From Mytilus californianus (Eukaryota; Mollusca; Bivalvia; Mytilida; Mytilidae), in contig NW_026262668.1 of assembly GCF_021869535.1 (NCBI RefSeq), positions 15,422,348 to 15,486,347 of the forward strand: a stretch of 64,000 nucleotides of DNA, read 5' to 3'. How positions within the stretch are numbered: position 1 is the stretch's first letter; each line of letters starts with the position of its first letter. The translations under genes and the position numbers were made by a program. Shown here in pieces: positions 42,401-55,025 of the stretch. The notes below the pieces were generated by a model that saw nothing but the letters and a program-made list of their open reading frames with translations, was not told the origin of the DNA and did not search any database.

Positions 42401-45400
42401 ATAGAATAGGCCAACCCCCCTGTTTTTAACAATTTTTTTCAAATTTTGAGCTCTAGTTTCAGATTTTTGAACATAGCGCCCTTCGATACCTTGCGCAAAA
42501 GATGCGCCTCTTTCTCCTCTACAAGACCTATATAGACATACCCCGAGACATCCCTCATTATTTTTCTCTAGAAGCCATGGAATAGGCCAACCCCCTGTTT
42601 TTAACACTTTTTTTTTCAAATTTTGAGCTCTAGTTTCAGATTTTTGAACATAGCGCCTTTCGAAACCTTGCGCAAGAGATGCGCCTGTTTCTCTTCTACA
42701 AGACCTATATTGTCATACCCCGTGACACCCCTCATTATTTTTCTGTAGAAGCCATGGAATAGGCCAACCCCTCAGTTTTTAACATTTTTTTTCAAATTTT
42801 AGCTCTAGTTTCAGATTTTTGAACATAGCGCCCTTCGATACCTTGCGCAAAAGATGCGCCTGTTTCTCTCCTACAAGACCTATATAGTCATACCCCGTGA
42901 CACCCCTCATTATTTTTCCCTAGAAGCATTGGATAGGCCAACCCCCTGTTTTTAACAATTTTTTTTTCAAATTTTGAGCTCTAGTTTCAGATTTTTAAAC
43001 ATAGCGCCTTTCGATACCTTGCGCAAAAGATGCGCCTGTTTCTCTTCTTCAAAACCTATATAGTCATACCCCGTGACACCCCTCATTATTTTTCTCTAGA
43101 AACCATGGGATAGGCCAACCCCCCTGTTTTTAACAAAAATTTTTCAAATTTTGAGCTCTAGTTTCAGATTTTTGAACATAGCGCCCTTCGATACCTTGCG
43201 CAAGAGATGCGCCTGTTTCTCCTCTACAAGACCTATATAGTCATACCCCGTGACATCCTTCATTATTTTTCTCTAGAAGCCATGGAATAGGCCAACCCCC
43301 TGTTTTTAATATTATTTTTTTCAAATTTTGAGCTCTAGTTTCAGATTTTTGAACATAGCACCCTTCGTTACCTTGCGCAAAAGATGCGCTTGTTTCTCCT
43401 CTACAAGACCTATATAGTCATACCCCGTGACACCCCTCATTATTTTTCTCTAGAAGCCATGGAATAGGCCATTCCCCCTGTTTTTAACAATTTTTTTTAA
43501 ATTTTGAGCTCTAGTTTCAGATTTTTGAACATAGCGCCCTTCGATACCTTGCGCAAAAGATGCGCTTGTTTCTCCTCTACAAGACCTATATAGTCATACC
43601 CCGTGACACCCCTCATTATTTTTCTCAAGAAGCCATGGAATAGGCCAACCCCCCTGTTTTTAACAATTTATTTTTCAAATTTTGAGCTCTAGTTTCAGAT
43701 TTTTGAACATAGCGCCCTTCGATACCTTGCGCAAATGATGCGCCTGTTTCTCCTCTACAAGACCTATATAGTCATACCCCGTGACACCCCTCATTATTTT
43801 TCTCTAGAAACCATGGAATTGGCCAACCCCCGTGTTTTTAACAATTTTTTTCAAATTTTGAGCTCTAGTTTCAGATTTTTGAACATAGCGATACCTCGCA
43901 CAAGAGATGCGCCTGTTTCTCCTCTACAAGACCTATATAGTCATACCCCGTGACATCCCTCATTATTTTTCTCTAGAAGCCATAGAATAGGCCAACCTTC
44001 CTGTTTTTAACAATTTTTTTCAAATTTTGAGCTCTAGTTTTAGATTTTTGAACATAGCGCCTTTCGAAACCTTGCGCAAGAGATGCGCCTGTTTCTCTTC
44101 TACAAGACCTATATTGTCATACCCCGTGACACCCCTCATTATTTTTTCTGTAGAAGCCATGGAATAGGCCAACCCCCCTGTTTTTAACATTTTTTTTCAA
44201 ATTTTGAGCTCTAGTTTCAGATTTTTGAACAAAGCGCCTTTCGATACCTTGCGCAAAAGATGCGCCTGTTTCTCTTCTACAAGACCTATATAGACATACC
44301 CCGTGACATCCCTCATTATTTTTCTCTAGAAGCCATGGAATAGGCCAACCCCCCTGTTTTTAACAATTTTTTTCAAATTTTGAGCTCTAGTTTCAGATTT
44401 TTGAACATAGCGCCTTTCGAAACCTTGCGCAAGAGATGCGCCTGTTTCTCTTCTACAAGACCTATATTGTCATACCCCGTGACACACCCCTCATTATTTT
44501 TCTGTAGAAGCCATGGAATAGGCCAACCCCCCTGTTTTTAACATTTTTTTTCAAATTTTAGCTCTAGTTTCAGATTTTTGAACATAGCGCCCTTCGATAC
44601 CTTGCGCAAAAGATGCGCCTGTTTCTCTCCTACAAGACCTATATAGTCATACCCCGTGACACCCCTCATTATTTTTCCATAGAAGCATTGAATAGGCCAA
44701 CCCCCTGTTTTTAACAATTTTTTTTTTCAAATTTTGAGCTCTAGTTTCAGATTTTTGAACATAGCGCCCTTCGATACCTTGCGCAAAAGATGCGCCTGTT
44801 TCTCCTCTACAAGACCTATATTGTCATACCCCGTGACACCCCTCATTATTTTTCTGTAGAAGCCATGGAATAGGCCAACACCCCTGTTTTTTACCTTTTT
44901 TTTCAAATTTTGAGCTCTAGTTTCAGATTTTTGAACATAGCGCCCTTCGATACCTTGCGCAATAAATGCGCCTGTTTCTCTTCTACAAGACCTATATTGT
45001 CATACCCCGTGACACCCCTCATTATTTTTCCCTAGAAACCATTGAATAGGCCAACCCCCTGTTTTTAACAATTTTTTTTTTTCAAATTTTGAGCTCTAGT
45101 TTCAGATTTTTGAACATAGCGCCCTTCAATACCTTGCTCAAAAGATGCGCCTGTTTCTCCTCTACAAGACCTAGTGACACCCCTCATTATTTTTCTCTAG
45201 AAACCATGGAATAGGCCAACCCCCTGTTTTTAACAATTTTTTTTTCAAATTTTGAGCTCTAGTATCAGATTTTTGAACATAGCGCCCTTCGATACCTTGC
45301 GCAAAAGATGCGCCTGTTACTCCTCTACAAGACCTATATAGTCATACCCCGTGACACCCCTCATTATTTTTCTCTAGAAGCCATGGAATAGGCCATTTCC

Positions 45401-45580
45401 CCTGTTTTTAACAAAAAATTTTCAAATTTTGAGCTCTAGTTTCAGATTTTTGAACATAGCGCCCTTCGATACCTTGCGCAAAAGATGCGCATGTTTCTCC
45501 TCTACAAGACCTATATAGTCATACCCCGTGACACCCCTCATTATTTTTCTCAAGAAGCCATGGAATAGGCCAACCCCCAT
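30406..45580 (-). repeat. Right satellite array, ~85 monomers of ~177 bp
   Basis: Reverse-complement orientation of the left array, so monomers again point toward the core. Landmarks are ccatggaataggccaacccc, ctacaagacctatatagtcata and gcgcaaaagatgcgcc. Blocks of monomers are duplicated: a variant set recurs at 37284, 39923 and 42392 (intervals 2639 and 2469), and a six-monomer set repeats about 1057 bp apart near 37.55 and 38.60 kb. The outermost monomer has the ctcaagaag variant, identical to the first monomer of the left array. Three ~70-codon minus-strand frames here are copies of the same chance frame. Confidence 0.95.
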
Positions 45581-45969
45581 TTCTGCAAATGTGTATCTTA
45601 GTTCAATTAAACAATGACATCAAAGGTGCTGTATTTTACAGGGAAGGACTACTTTTACATACGTACTAAATGGAAGTGGGTGCATTGGTGGTTTTACAAC
45701 TACAAATAATCCGTTGACAGATGCAGATTTACTGTGGTACTGAATATTAGCCTAAAAAGAGATGTGACTTGTTTTATCAATGGATGGGATAAATACCATT
45801 TCATGATAGAGTTGAAATTGCAATATTTGGACGGAATTTCTGCCTGTTTAAATATTTTTCATTTAACGGCCGTTGCTGTCTTATTCATTTTTTCGGTTTT
45901 TAGATATATCGCTTTATTGTTCGCTGGCTTATTGTTCGCTAGTTATTGTTCGCTAGCTTCAGCCTGGTT
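45581..45969 (-). repeat. Terminal inverted repeat, right unique part
   Basis: Reverse complement of 5478-5867 with only a handful of differences (for example gttg against gtgg-type single bases). Three copies of TTATTGTTCGCT (45914-45925, 45929-45940, 45943-45954) mirror the subterminal repeats of the left end; the outer end is CAGCCTGGTT. Confidence 0.85.
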
Positions 45970-45977
45970 GTTATAAT
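45970..45977. repeat. Candidate target-site duplication, right
   Basis: GTTATAAT, identical in sequence and orientation to 5470-5477. Confidence 0.6.
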
Positions 45978-48900
45978 CCATTGTATAATACAAGTCCGAG
46001 ACGAAAAAAGACAAGGATGGACTCAAGGAAATTTGAAAATTAACCTCTAGATTACATATCTTTTGTTTAAGTAGCTGTTTCTTTGACATAAAGGGTTTTT
46101 CATGCAAGAACATAACAACACTGATTGCTAAAACTGAAGTACTTGATCTAATCAAAATAAATTGTAGTACATCGGGGTGTGAAAATCCTCTATAGAAAGT
46201 TATCGAGCAAAAAAGAATCTTCAATGTTTAAGACAAATATAGGGCTTCTGGAATGTCAGTGCTTTGAAATCGCCACCCAGCACCGTTTTGATTATTGTTC
46301 AAAAATTCAATTAGTGTTAATTCTAACTTGAAAACAAAATCCAGTCAATTGTCAACAATAAATTTGATGTGAAACCAGTGTTTTTTTGCAAGAAACTAAT
46401 TGCAAACATGTTAACAGTATGCGACGTTTGGTGTGAACACGCCTAAGTAATTCTTTGGTGATTTAAATAATGGTATATGCGTTGCTTCTAGAATGATGGT
46501 TACCATCTTAACTAAGTATGAGGTTTGTTTATTTTTTTCATTACTGTTATCTATTTAGTAGAGGATTTTAATTTTGATCGTAAATTGGTCAATCTTTTCT
46601 GAATTTTACGATAAAGAAAGTTGATATGGAAGAATTTAGTTTAACAACGGTATTTCCCACTCAGTATTCCATGGTGATGCAGTCAACAAAGCAGGTACAT
46701 TTAAGTGTATTCCTGTGAATCTTATTATAAAGTTAATTATACCTAGCGGCAAAGGATAGTTACTAAAGTACACTAAAATACGCTTTTGCTGTGAATGCCT
46801 TCTATCACTTTATTGTTTGACGAATTACAAACTTCAATTGCTAATGAAACAGCAATCAGCCATTTACAAAAAGAACGATGATGTAAACATCTAGTCTTCA
46901 ACAATGAGCAAAACTCATACCGAGTGTCCAGGTATTACAAAATGTGAAACAAAAGAGAAAACCAACGGCCTGATTTATGAACAAAACAAGAAGCCGGCCC
47001 TATACTAACCTTGGACAGTGATGTAACAGTACAACATAAGAACAAACACAAAAAAATCAGTTGTTACTCGTCAGATCGGCATAAAGCACCAAAAACATTT
47101 AAAAAAAATAAAGACATAAGACACAAAATACCGACCTAAGAGCACTCACAGTTACTTAAAGCTAAAACGAAGCCAGTGTCAACTAAAATAATAAAAGAAA
47201 GTTGGACCATGTCTGTTTTTCATTTCTTTTGTACAAAATTTTTTTCAGCCAGCTTGGAAGAAAAACGGATACAAAAATAAAAAGACTATAAAAATAAGCT
47301 AAACCTTATTAGAGTTTGAAGTCAATTTTCATCAACTAAACTTCACGTCCGTATACAATGATTTTATTTGGGACCAAAATCCACTAAGCACATACATGTG
47401 GCGAAAGTTCAAATGTTATTGAAAAACTCATTGTGGCTTATACATCTTTGCTTTTCTTCATTATGTGCATTAATTGATGATGAGTTTGGGTTTTGTGTAC
47501 TTCAATATGTTGCTTTGTATGCTAATATCAATAATTTATTGTAATGCAATGTTTTAATATCAAATCCATACTTTTAAATTATAGGAGATGACAGCTTTAA
47601 TTTGTATAATGTTAGTTAATATCTTATTTATGACAGTACATACAACAGTTAGTGGGGTTTTTTTTCTAACAGCATCTTGTTTGGTAACTCATTGGTCAAT
47701 TAACGACGAAGGAATACAAAAGATTTTTTTTTTTGCAAGCATTTTTTTTTTTTTTTGGCAAATCTAATGGTTCATAAATGAAAAGGAATTTGTGTTCCGT
47801 CTGGTGGGTTTAAGTTGTTGATACTTCTGGTTTTTGACGGAATTTAAATCACTCTTTTCTTGTTTGGTGCATAGAAAGTTTTCACTTGTATAGACACACT
47901 GCGATTAAGAACTTGGCACCTCTTAATCGTTAATAAACGTATGTTAACCTCTACATGTATATTTGTTTATATTGTTGGGTTGCTGTCTCGTTGAAGATTG
48001 TTTCACATTGAGGTTTTAAAAAATATTTGTTGATATTATTTTGTACTTTTGTGGTAAGACTGGTTCAAATTAATTCGCCTTCTTTTTTGCAAACTTGCTT
48101 TCGGGATATAAAAAGTAATTTGTGACTAATTAGAATGTGTCGTTACTTTCTGCCTGTTTTAATCAAGTAATGTCTCCAGTATAGATTTTTGTATTGAGAG
48201 AAAAGGTTGGTGTCTCCTAGATTGATGCCTTTTCATTAGATATTGATTTTATTCAGGTGAATGGCCGTACATGACCTCCACTCCTTTCTGCTTAACAGAA
48301 CATCTCAGTAGGACAATTTAAGAACTGGAAAAAAATATGTTGTGCGGGAAAGTGTACTTTTCAGCGATATATTGTTACTAATTCAAATAAAGGTGACGGA
48401 TGTCATTGAGACAGCAACCCGAAAGTTCATTATAAAGAACCTTGCCATTGGTTGTTTTGTTACATATTTTATATTTTTTGTGGTATGTAGTGAATTTTGT
48501 GTTCAAGTGATGACAGATCTTTGAAAGTATCTGTTAAATTTATTCACAACTTATTTGGAATCGTTGTGATTAAGATCTGAATTCTGTCATACTATGAGGG
48601 ACTGGATGGTTTACAGAATATATATATATATATATAGGGAGAGAGAGAATAATTGGCCAAAAAGAAAATAAAGAATAGAAAATAATAGGGGCGAAAATAT
48701 TCATAAAAAGAGAATAATGGACAAAAATATAAATAATACAGAAAAATGACCTAAAAATTAAAGAATACCGAAATGAAGGACCCCACTCAGACCCTCATAC
48801 TATACTAGCTGTCTGTATATGGTCATCGCATTATCTATGTCGTAGGACTGCTGTGTCATTGACGCATTATAACATCAAATAAAAAATAACTGCTTTGTTC

Positions 48901-50942
48901 ATTTCTTTATATGACGGATGAATATCTAATAACTTGGAAACAAAGAAAGGATATATTGACATCCAGATTTATAAAAATAAGTTGCGTTTATTAAGATTAT
49001 CGTGTAGTAATAACGATCAAACCGTAGCCAATTGTGGGTTTTGGTGGGTTTTTAGTTTTGTTTTTATTTTTTTTGGGGGGAGGGGTACTTTACTTACTAG
49101 TATCTCAGATGACAAGAGCGCCATTGAGACCGTCAATAAAATATGCAAACGTAAGGACTTTAAGATAAAGATAGAGAAAGTATTGTATTGTCACAAAATG
49201 ACAATCGGGTTTCCAATGGCTAAAATCGCTCAAATACTTAAAACAAGACCTAGTGCAGAGGGCGGTTTGACATTTATATAAAGAGGCATGATACTTTGCG
49301 ACATGCATGGTTGGGCATTTATAAGTTATAATTGCAAAGTTGCCTAAATTTCAAATAATTATTTGAACGGAGATTCGTAATCAGCAAATATTAAAAAAAA
49401 AAAAAATCTTAATTTCTGTATCCCCTTTTAACATTTTATGTGACTCCAACTCAAGGATAATATATGTTTGTAGAGAGTTGATTGGCGATACCAGCAGGAT
49501 AATCAGATGATCCAAACAATGAAAGTATATCATCCTCATAGTCGCTCCAAAACAACAGTGTTAATGTATTGACGAATGCATCCTTCCTGGATATGTATTT
49601 TCATCCAATAAATGATAATAGTCATGTGCATTATACTGAATCTGCATTTACGATCCTTAAAACATACCACTATAGACTCTTTGTTTTAACAGTTATTTAA
49701 TTAAACACAAATTCTTTAAACTGCGTTGGCGGATATTCGGAAACAATTAATTTGCATATTACTTATAAAAGTATTATTAACATCTTCATAAAACACAAGT
49801 TCTTACAATCGTGTTATAAATTCTGACTATTTCCGCTGTACACCTACGTATGAGCGTAGGAGGGGATGGGAATCGATAGAAATCTGTAAATCTGTGATAT
49901 CTAATTGCGTTGTCGTTCAAATCAAATTTTACAGTGTACAAGTTATTCGAACCAGATTTCATAGAATCTATTCCATTATTTCCACAAATCATCAGTTTTA
50001 TACATAATTAAACACAAACTTTTGTCAATTATGGACAATCTTCAAAAAAGTAAAATACCATAAGAAGTTAGATGTCATTCTCATGCACATTAATTTCTGT
50101 ATGGTTTTATGCGAGTTTACAGGCTTGCGGCAGATGCATGTACTATTTATTTATTGATGAATTGGCGAAATACAGTGACATAATTTTAATCAATTATTTA
50201 AGAATGTTGAAAGTTTTCTCATTGTAATCTAACATATATATTTACTCAGATTTATTATGTTTTTTTTTATCTTATCTAATTATTTTTCTATTTCCTTCTA
50301 CAGCGGCTGTAAACATATTTATTTTGTTCTTAAACTTTTATGAATAAGAAAATAGAATTTGAAGACACATGTATACATGTACAGAATAAACGAAAGATTA
50401 AGTAACATAATAGACAGTCAAATAAAGTATTATTTCCTTGTCATTGTAGTCCGACTATTTCCTGGAAAATCCACAATACACCATCACTTATCTCGTGTGA
50501 AATATGACAGACACATTTGACCGAATAGGGCCATTTTATATATAGTCTAACCTCAAAAACATTTATCTTGAATCAAAATCTTTGTTTACGACGACCTGTA
50601 GAAAAATATGTTTTATGATGATAAGCATTGTTTTCGTTTATATCTAAATATATTCTAATGCAAAATGTCAGACAAAAATCAAATATATCCTTACTGACAG
50701 GCTATAATGTCTTGTGAGCATATCTGAATGATCGATGCTCTGTGATATGGTTTTATTTATTTTGCTTTCTTAACATTTAACAGCGCGAAGGTTATTTCAA
50801 AAACATGTATATGTAATGCGCGCGCCTCGTTATGACACGTTTATCTTGTGAATTTTTCCCACCCAAAAGAAGGATTATCATACTTTCTTCTAAAAATATC
50901 TATAGATCTGATCAAACACTTTTATCTCTCCTTGTTCATTTC
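45978..50942. other. Right host flank, first part, no gene recognised
   Basis: AT-rich, with poly-T tracts near 47728-47758 and a (TA)n stretch near 48621-48637. Only the repeat at about 46890-47190 is recognisable; open frames are short and without known motifs. Confidence 0.65.
46890..47190 (+). repeat. Dispersed mussel repeat fragment (aatgagcaaaactcatacc type)
   Basis: The run aatgagcaaaactcatacc, then gagaaaaccaacggcctgatttatg, then an A-rich tail resembles a high-copy mussel repeat I recognise. Diverged and incomplete. Confidence 0.55.
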
Positions 50943-50946
50943 TTAA

Positions 50947-51577
50947 GGGCATACGATACGGTTTTGATCCCACAGTGAATTTTTGACGAAAGTTTGCATA
51001 CAAGCTACTTTTTCACCTAGTCAATTCAAATATATAATTAAAAATATACCTTCATGTGCTACTTTTGGAGATAAATGTGATCAACATTTTAGAACTTTGC
51101 TGGAAATTTCGGTTTCTTGGACATTTCTATTCATTCATTGGAAAGACATACTTAACTTTTTTGTTTCAAAGATAAACGCAAGCGGATTTTTGAAAAAAAA
51201 GCATCTGGAATATCTTTTCTACATAAGTGTGCTTTGAATTTGTGTAACAATTTTTGGGAAATCATTCGTTTTATCAAACTTTCATGATTTTAGTCAAAGA
51301 ACGGCATTTTTGCTGTATATTTATCTAACTTAAAAATAAAATCATCGGTGATTTATTCTTAAAAATTGGCACAAATAAGCTTCATACATAGTCAATAAAG
51401 CCAAATGTCATTTTTAAAAAGAGGGGTCCATGAACTCGTTTTCGAGTTAAATCAGTCTGAATTATAAAAATCAGTCGAAATTGCATCTTTTCCCTTTATG
51501 TCACAGTTTGACGTCGTGAAAAATAGCATTTTACGTTAGCAACGTCATTTCCTCCCCTGTAACTGTATCGTACGTCC
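50947..51577. mobile_element. TTAA-flanked MITE, ~631 bp
   Basis: Ends GGGCATACGATACGGTT and, inverted at the other end, GGACGTACGATACAGTT (17 bp with three mismatches). Both are directly bordered by TTAA (50943-50946 and 51578-51581), the duplication made by piggyBac-type transposases. No transposase frame inside; the 84-codon plus-strand frame shows no motif. Confidence 0.65.
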
Positions 51578-51684
51578 TTAACAGTGAATGTGCTGGCAGT
51601 CATACATGTGTTGTGTGCACTGTGACAGAGTGTAATTTGTCATTGTCAGTTTCTTTTACCTTTTCAGTCCATTCGAAAGGCTAG

Positions 51685-52887
51685 AGGTATATAGTGACGC
51701 GATTTTCCATTCATTTCGGGTTATTTAGTGACGCACATGTCCTTTTTGTTGGGGTATTCAGTGACGCACATGTCCTTTCGATTCGGGGTATTTATTGACG
51801 AACATGTCCTTTCGGTTCGGGGTATTTAGTGACGCACGTGTCCTTTCGGTTCGGGATATTTAGTGACGAACATGCCCTTTCGGTTCAAGGTATTTAGTGA
51901 CGAACATGTCCTTTTGGTTCGGAGTATTTAGTGACGCACATGTCCTTTCGGTTCAGGGTATTTATTGACGAATATGTCCTTTCGTTCTGTGTATTTATTG
52001 ACGAACATGTCCTTTCGGTTTGGGGTATTAAGTAAGGAACATTTCCTTTCGGTTCGGGGTAATTAGTGACGAACATGTCCTTTCGGTTCGGGGTATTTAA
52101 TGACGCACTAGTCCTTTCGGTTCGGTGTATTTATTGACGAACATGTCCTTTCGGTTTGGAATAATTAGTGACTCACATGTCCTTTCGGTTCGGAGTATTA
52201 ATGACGCACTAGTCCTTTCGGTTCGGTGTATTTATTGACGAACATATGCATGTCCTTTCGGTTTGGGATAATTAGTGACGCACATGTCCTAACGGTTCGG
52301 GGTATTCAGTGGCGCAGTTGTCCTTTTAGTTCGGGGTATTTGTTGACTCCTGTATTTAGTGACGCACACGTTCTTTCTGTTCGGAGTATTTAGTGACGCA
52401 CATGTTCTTTCGGTTCGGGGTACTCAGTGACGCGCTTGTCCTTTTGGTTCGGGGTATTTATTGACGCACATGTCCTTTCGGTTTGGGGTAGTAAGTTACG
52501 AGCATATCCTTTTGATTCGGAGAATTTAGTGACGCACATATCTTTTCGATTCGGGGTATTTTTTGACGACCATATCCTTTCGATTCGGGGTATTTAGAGA
52601 CGCACATGTCCTTCCAGTTCGGGGTATTTAGTGCGCACATGTCCTTTCGGTTCGGAGTATGTAGTGACGCACATTTTCTTTTGATTCGGGGTATTTATTG
52701 ACGAACATATCCTTTCAATTCAAAGTATTTAGTGACGCACATGTCCTTTCTGTTCGGAGCATGTAGTGACACACATGTCCTTTCGGTTCGGGGTACTTTG
52801 TGACGCACATGTCCAATTGGTTCTGGGTATTTATTGACGAACATATCCTTTCAGTTCGGAGTATTTAGGACGCACATGTCTTTTTGT
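51685..52887. repeat. 34-bp minisatellite, ~35 copies
   Basis: Unit approx. ggtatttagtgacgcacatgtcctttcggttcg, period 34 bp, moderately diverged (variants gacgaacatgtcc, gatgcacatg, attgacgaac). Because 34 is not a multiple of three, translations cycle through frames and give spurious ORFs rich in PKG/KDM. Confidence 0.93.
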
Positions 52888-52919
52888 TAGTAAACTGCTA
52901 CACCAAATTCAAAGCAGAG

Positions 52920-53065
52920 GATGCCTCCCCCTCCCCCTTTTGTGGGAAAAATTTGGTTGATTATATAGGGAATCACTGAAGCATGACTAAGCGGGCCCCT
53001 TCTTATGGCAGTCAGCAGTCAGTGCCCCCCTCCCTATGAAAATTTCTGGATCCGCCACTGCAAAT
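52920..53065 (-). repeat. Dispersed repeat end (ggatccgccactg)
   Basis: Ends with gaaatttctggatccgccactg next to C-rich runs. Read on the minus strand it begins cagtggcggatccag, a common start of molluscan dispersed repeats; a similar string is near 446-490. Confidence 0.4.
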
Positions 53066-53259
53066 GAATTGTTATTGACCCTAGAAGAGTATACTTTTCA
53101 TTGATTTTACTTTTACAATTCAAAGTTATGATCAATCCATTTTTAACAAAATTGTGAATATCATATATATAATTGAACTAAGGATTGAGCAACCCGAATC
53201 ATTCGAAACCAGGTGATTTCAGATGTCCAAGAAGGAAAATCGGTTCCTGCTCCATGGCA

Positions 53260-53420
53260 GGTAAAATTACGATGAGAAGTCGCAGTCGGTGATGACACAA
53301 CGGAGAAAAAAATAGGGGTTATGAACACTTCCATGGTCATTTGTGACACAAATATTTTAAAATGGCCGACCAAATCATAATGGCGTCCGAAAAACTTTCG
53401 AAATCTTAAAGGATAACTGC
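53260..53420 (-). repeat. Dispersed repeat fragment sharing sequence with 56335-56425
   Basis: The stretch with ggccgaccaaatcataatggcgtccg, on the minus strand, parallels acggacgccatcatgatttggttgacc near 56362-56388. The minus-strand frame contains FGRHYDLVGHF. Probably a decayed retroelement or dispersed repeat; family not identified. Confidence 0.45.
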
Positions 53421-54899
53421 AGTCTCCATTAGAAACCATTGGTTCAACAACTTCCTTGTTAGCAACCAGCCTCTATCAAGGAAATGATGGTAGGAAACGT
53501 GAACCCTGCATGGAATATACGATGGACAGTTCTATTGCTCTTTGAAATAATACATAAAAGCCGGGGACTTTAGAATGAATATCAAATACGGAACGTTAAC
53601 ATCATAGTTATAGGATATAAACAAAGGTGTTCTCATAATTTAGGATTTTTTAGAAAGACATCATCAGTTAGTCACAAGTATTAAAACAAATAACTTGTCA
53701 ATACAAAGTCCATATAATTTCTGACATAAATCTTAAAATATCTCACCCTTCATACATATAATCATTTATATATAGTAACTTATGCTCAACTTTTTATTCT
53801 AACGAACTGTGGCTATTAATAGCTAATTCCAAAAAATCCTTTAGTTTCGGTAACCACGAGAAACACCAATCAATGCATGTATATCGTTCTGATTAAATAC
53901 CCGGACGATTAAATATAAACAATATAAAATTTTGGACTTCCGGGAAACATGTTACCTGTATTACTTTTATGAATTACGTACTTGTGTATTATATATCAGT
54001 CAATGACCCATTTCTTGTACAATATGTTGACGTGTACAGTTTACGTAAATAATGTTATTAATCAACAATAGACCGAACCTTTCTTATGTATGTACATGTA
54101 TATATATATTAATATACTGGCTTCAATCCCTCCACCCTTGTAGGTAGTCTCACAGTAGTTCTGAAGCCTGGTTTCGGTTGCACTGATAGAATATATGTTT
54201 ATAATTTGGAAAGAGGAATTTTTGAGAATTCGGCAAACACGACAAATAAAATGTTTGTAAGGACCTTTAATTTGGGTATTCAGTACATTGAAGGTAGATC
54301 CAGTTCAAAAGCCCACACTGTACACTTTTACAACTGGGTGAATTATATGACTTCCAATGATCTGTCAGATACATACAATTAAAATCCCTCTCCTCATCCA
54401 ATAGTATATATATAGGAACATTGACTTCTCTACCCTTTAAATATATTCCTAATTTTGCTTGACGCTTTGAAGATAGATTGAAACATTATACAAACTTTCA
54501 TCAACAGGAAGCAGCACAACGCAGATACAAACAGCTTGTTGAAGAAAAGAAAAAAATTATACCTAGTAAAAAAAATCTGATTCAAACAAAATGTGCTCCT
54601 TCTCTTCCTCCTTTATTCATATGAGGCAGACAGTATATGAGGGATTCTCACGAAAATTGAAAACAAGCAGGTTCTTTTCTTTTAATTTCCAGTTTTTATA
54701 CATAGATGTGTCTTATTTATGAATATTTCAAAGTTTTGTGACGATCTTGATCGCTTGAAATATAGAAGAGACGACGGATATATATATCTACGTCTAATTT
54801 ATATCTTGACTATACATAGATTGAAAAGTGAAAGTGAGGGTAGATTGGGAAACAAATCTTAACGACAAAAAATATGGATATCTTTGGCAGATTGACTTT

Positions 54900-55025
54900 T
54901 CATTTTCACCTGTTGCCACTTGTTGGAGAATATCCTCATTTTCATCCTGTCTTAAGGATATTAATTTTCAAAATTCTCCCCCCCCCCCAAGAAAAATCAA
55001 ATGGTCGTCACCTTATGAAATATAT
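54900..55025 (-). repeat. Dispersed repeat fragment related to 60535-60750
   Basis: Contains gaaaaatcaaatggtcgtcacc after a C run; the reverse complement appears at 60533-60555 (gggacgaccatttgattttc), followed in both by A-rich gaaaatgaa blocks. Two opposite-orientation copies of one mussel repeat. Confidence 0.5.

Larger units (their letters stand above)
5478..45969. mobile_element. Giant Polinton/Maverick-like element with satellite-filled inverted arms
   Basis: Matching inverted termini, matching inverted satellite arrays and a candidate target duplication enclose a core with DNA polymerase B, integrase, protease, packaging ATPase and two capsid genes. Ordinary Polintons are about 15-20 kb; here the core is about 14 kb and the arms add about 26 kb. 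The near identity of the unique arm ends against the broken genes suggests recent movement or arm homogenisation, with enzymes supplied by other copies. An alternative is an older Polinton that landed inside an inverted satellite locus. Confidence 0.7.

Noticed and set aside
7448..43953. Many 60-75-codon ORFs inside the satellite arrays
   Set aside because: They are readings across monomer junctions that recur only because the monomers recur.
51685..52887. Evenly spaced short repeats suggesting a CRISPR array
   Set aside because: The whole 34-bp unit repeats with no unique spacers, in an animal genome: a minisatellite.
53161..53439. 92-codon minus-strand ORF as a host gene
   Set aside because: Its middle lies in a dispersed repeat shared with 56335-56425.
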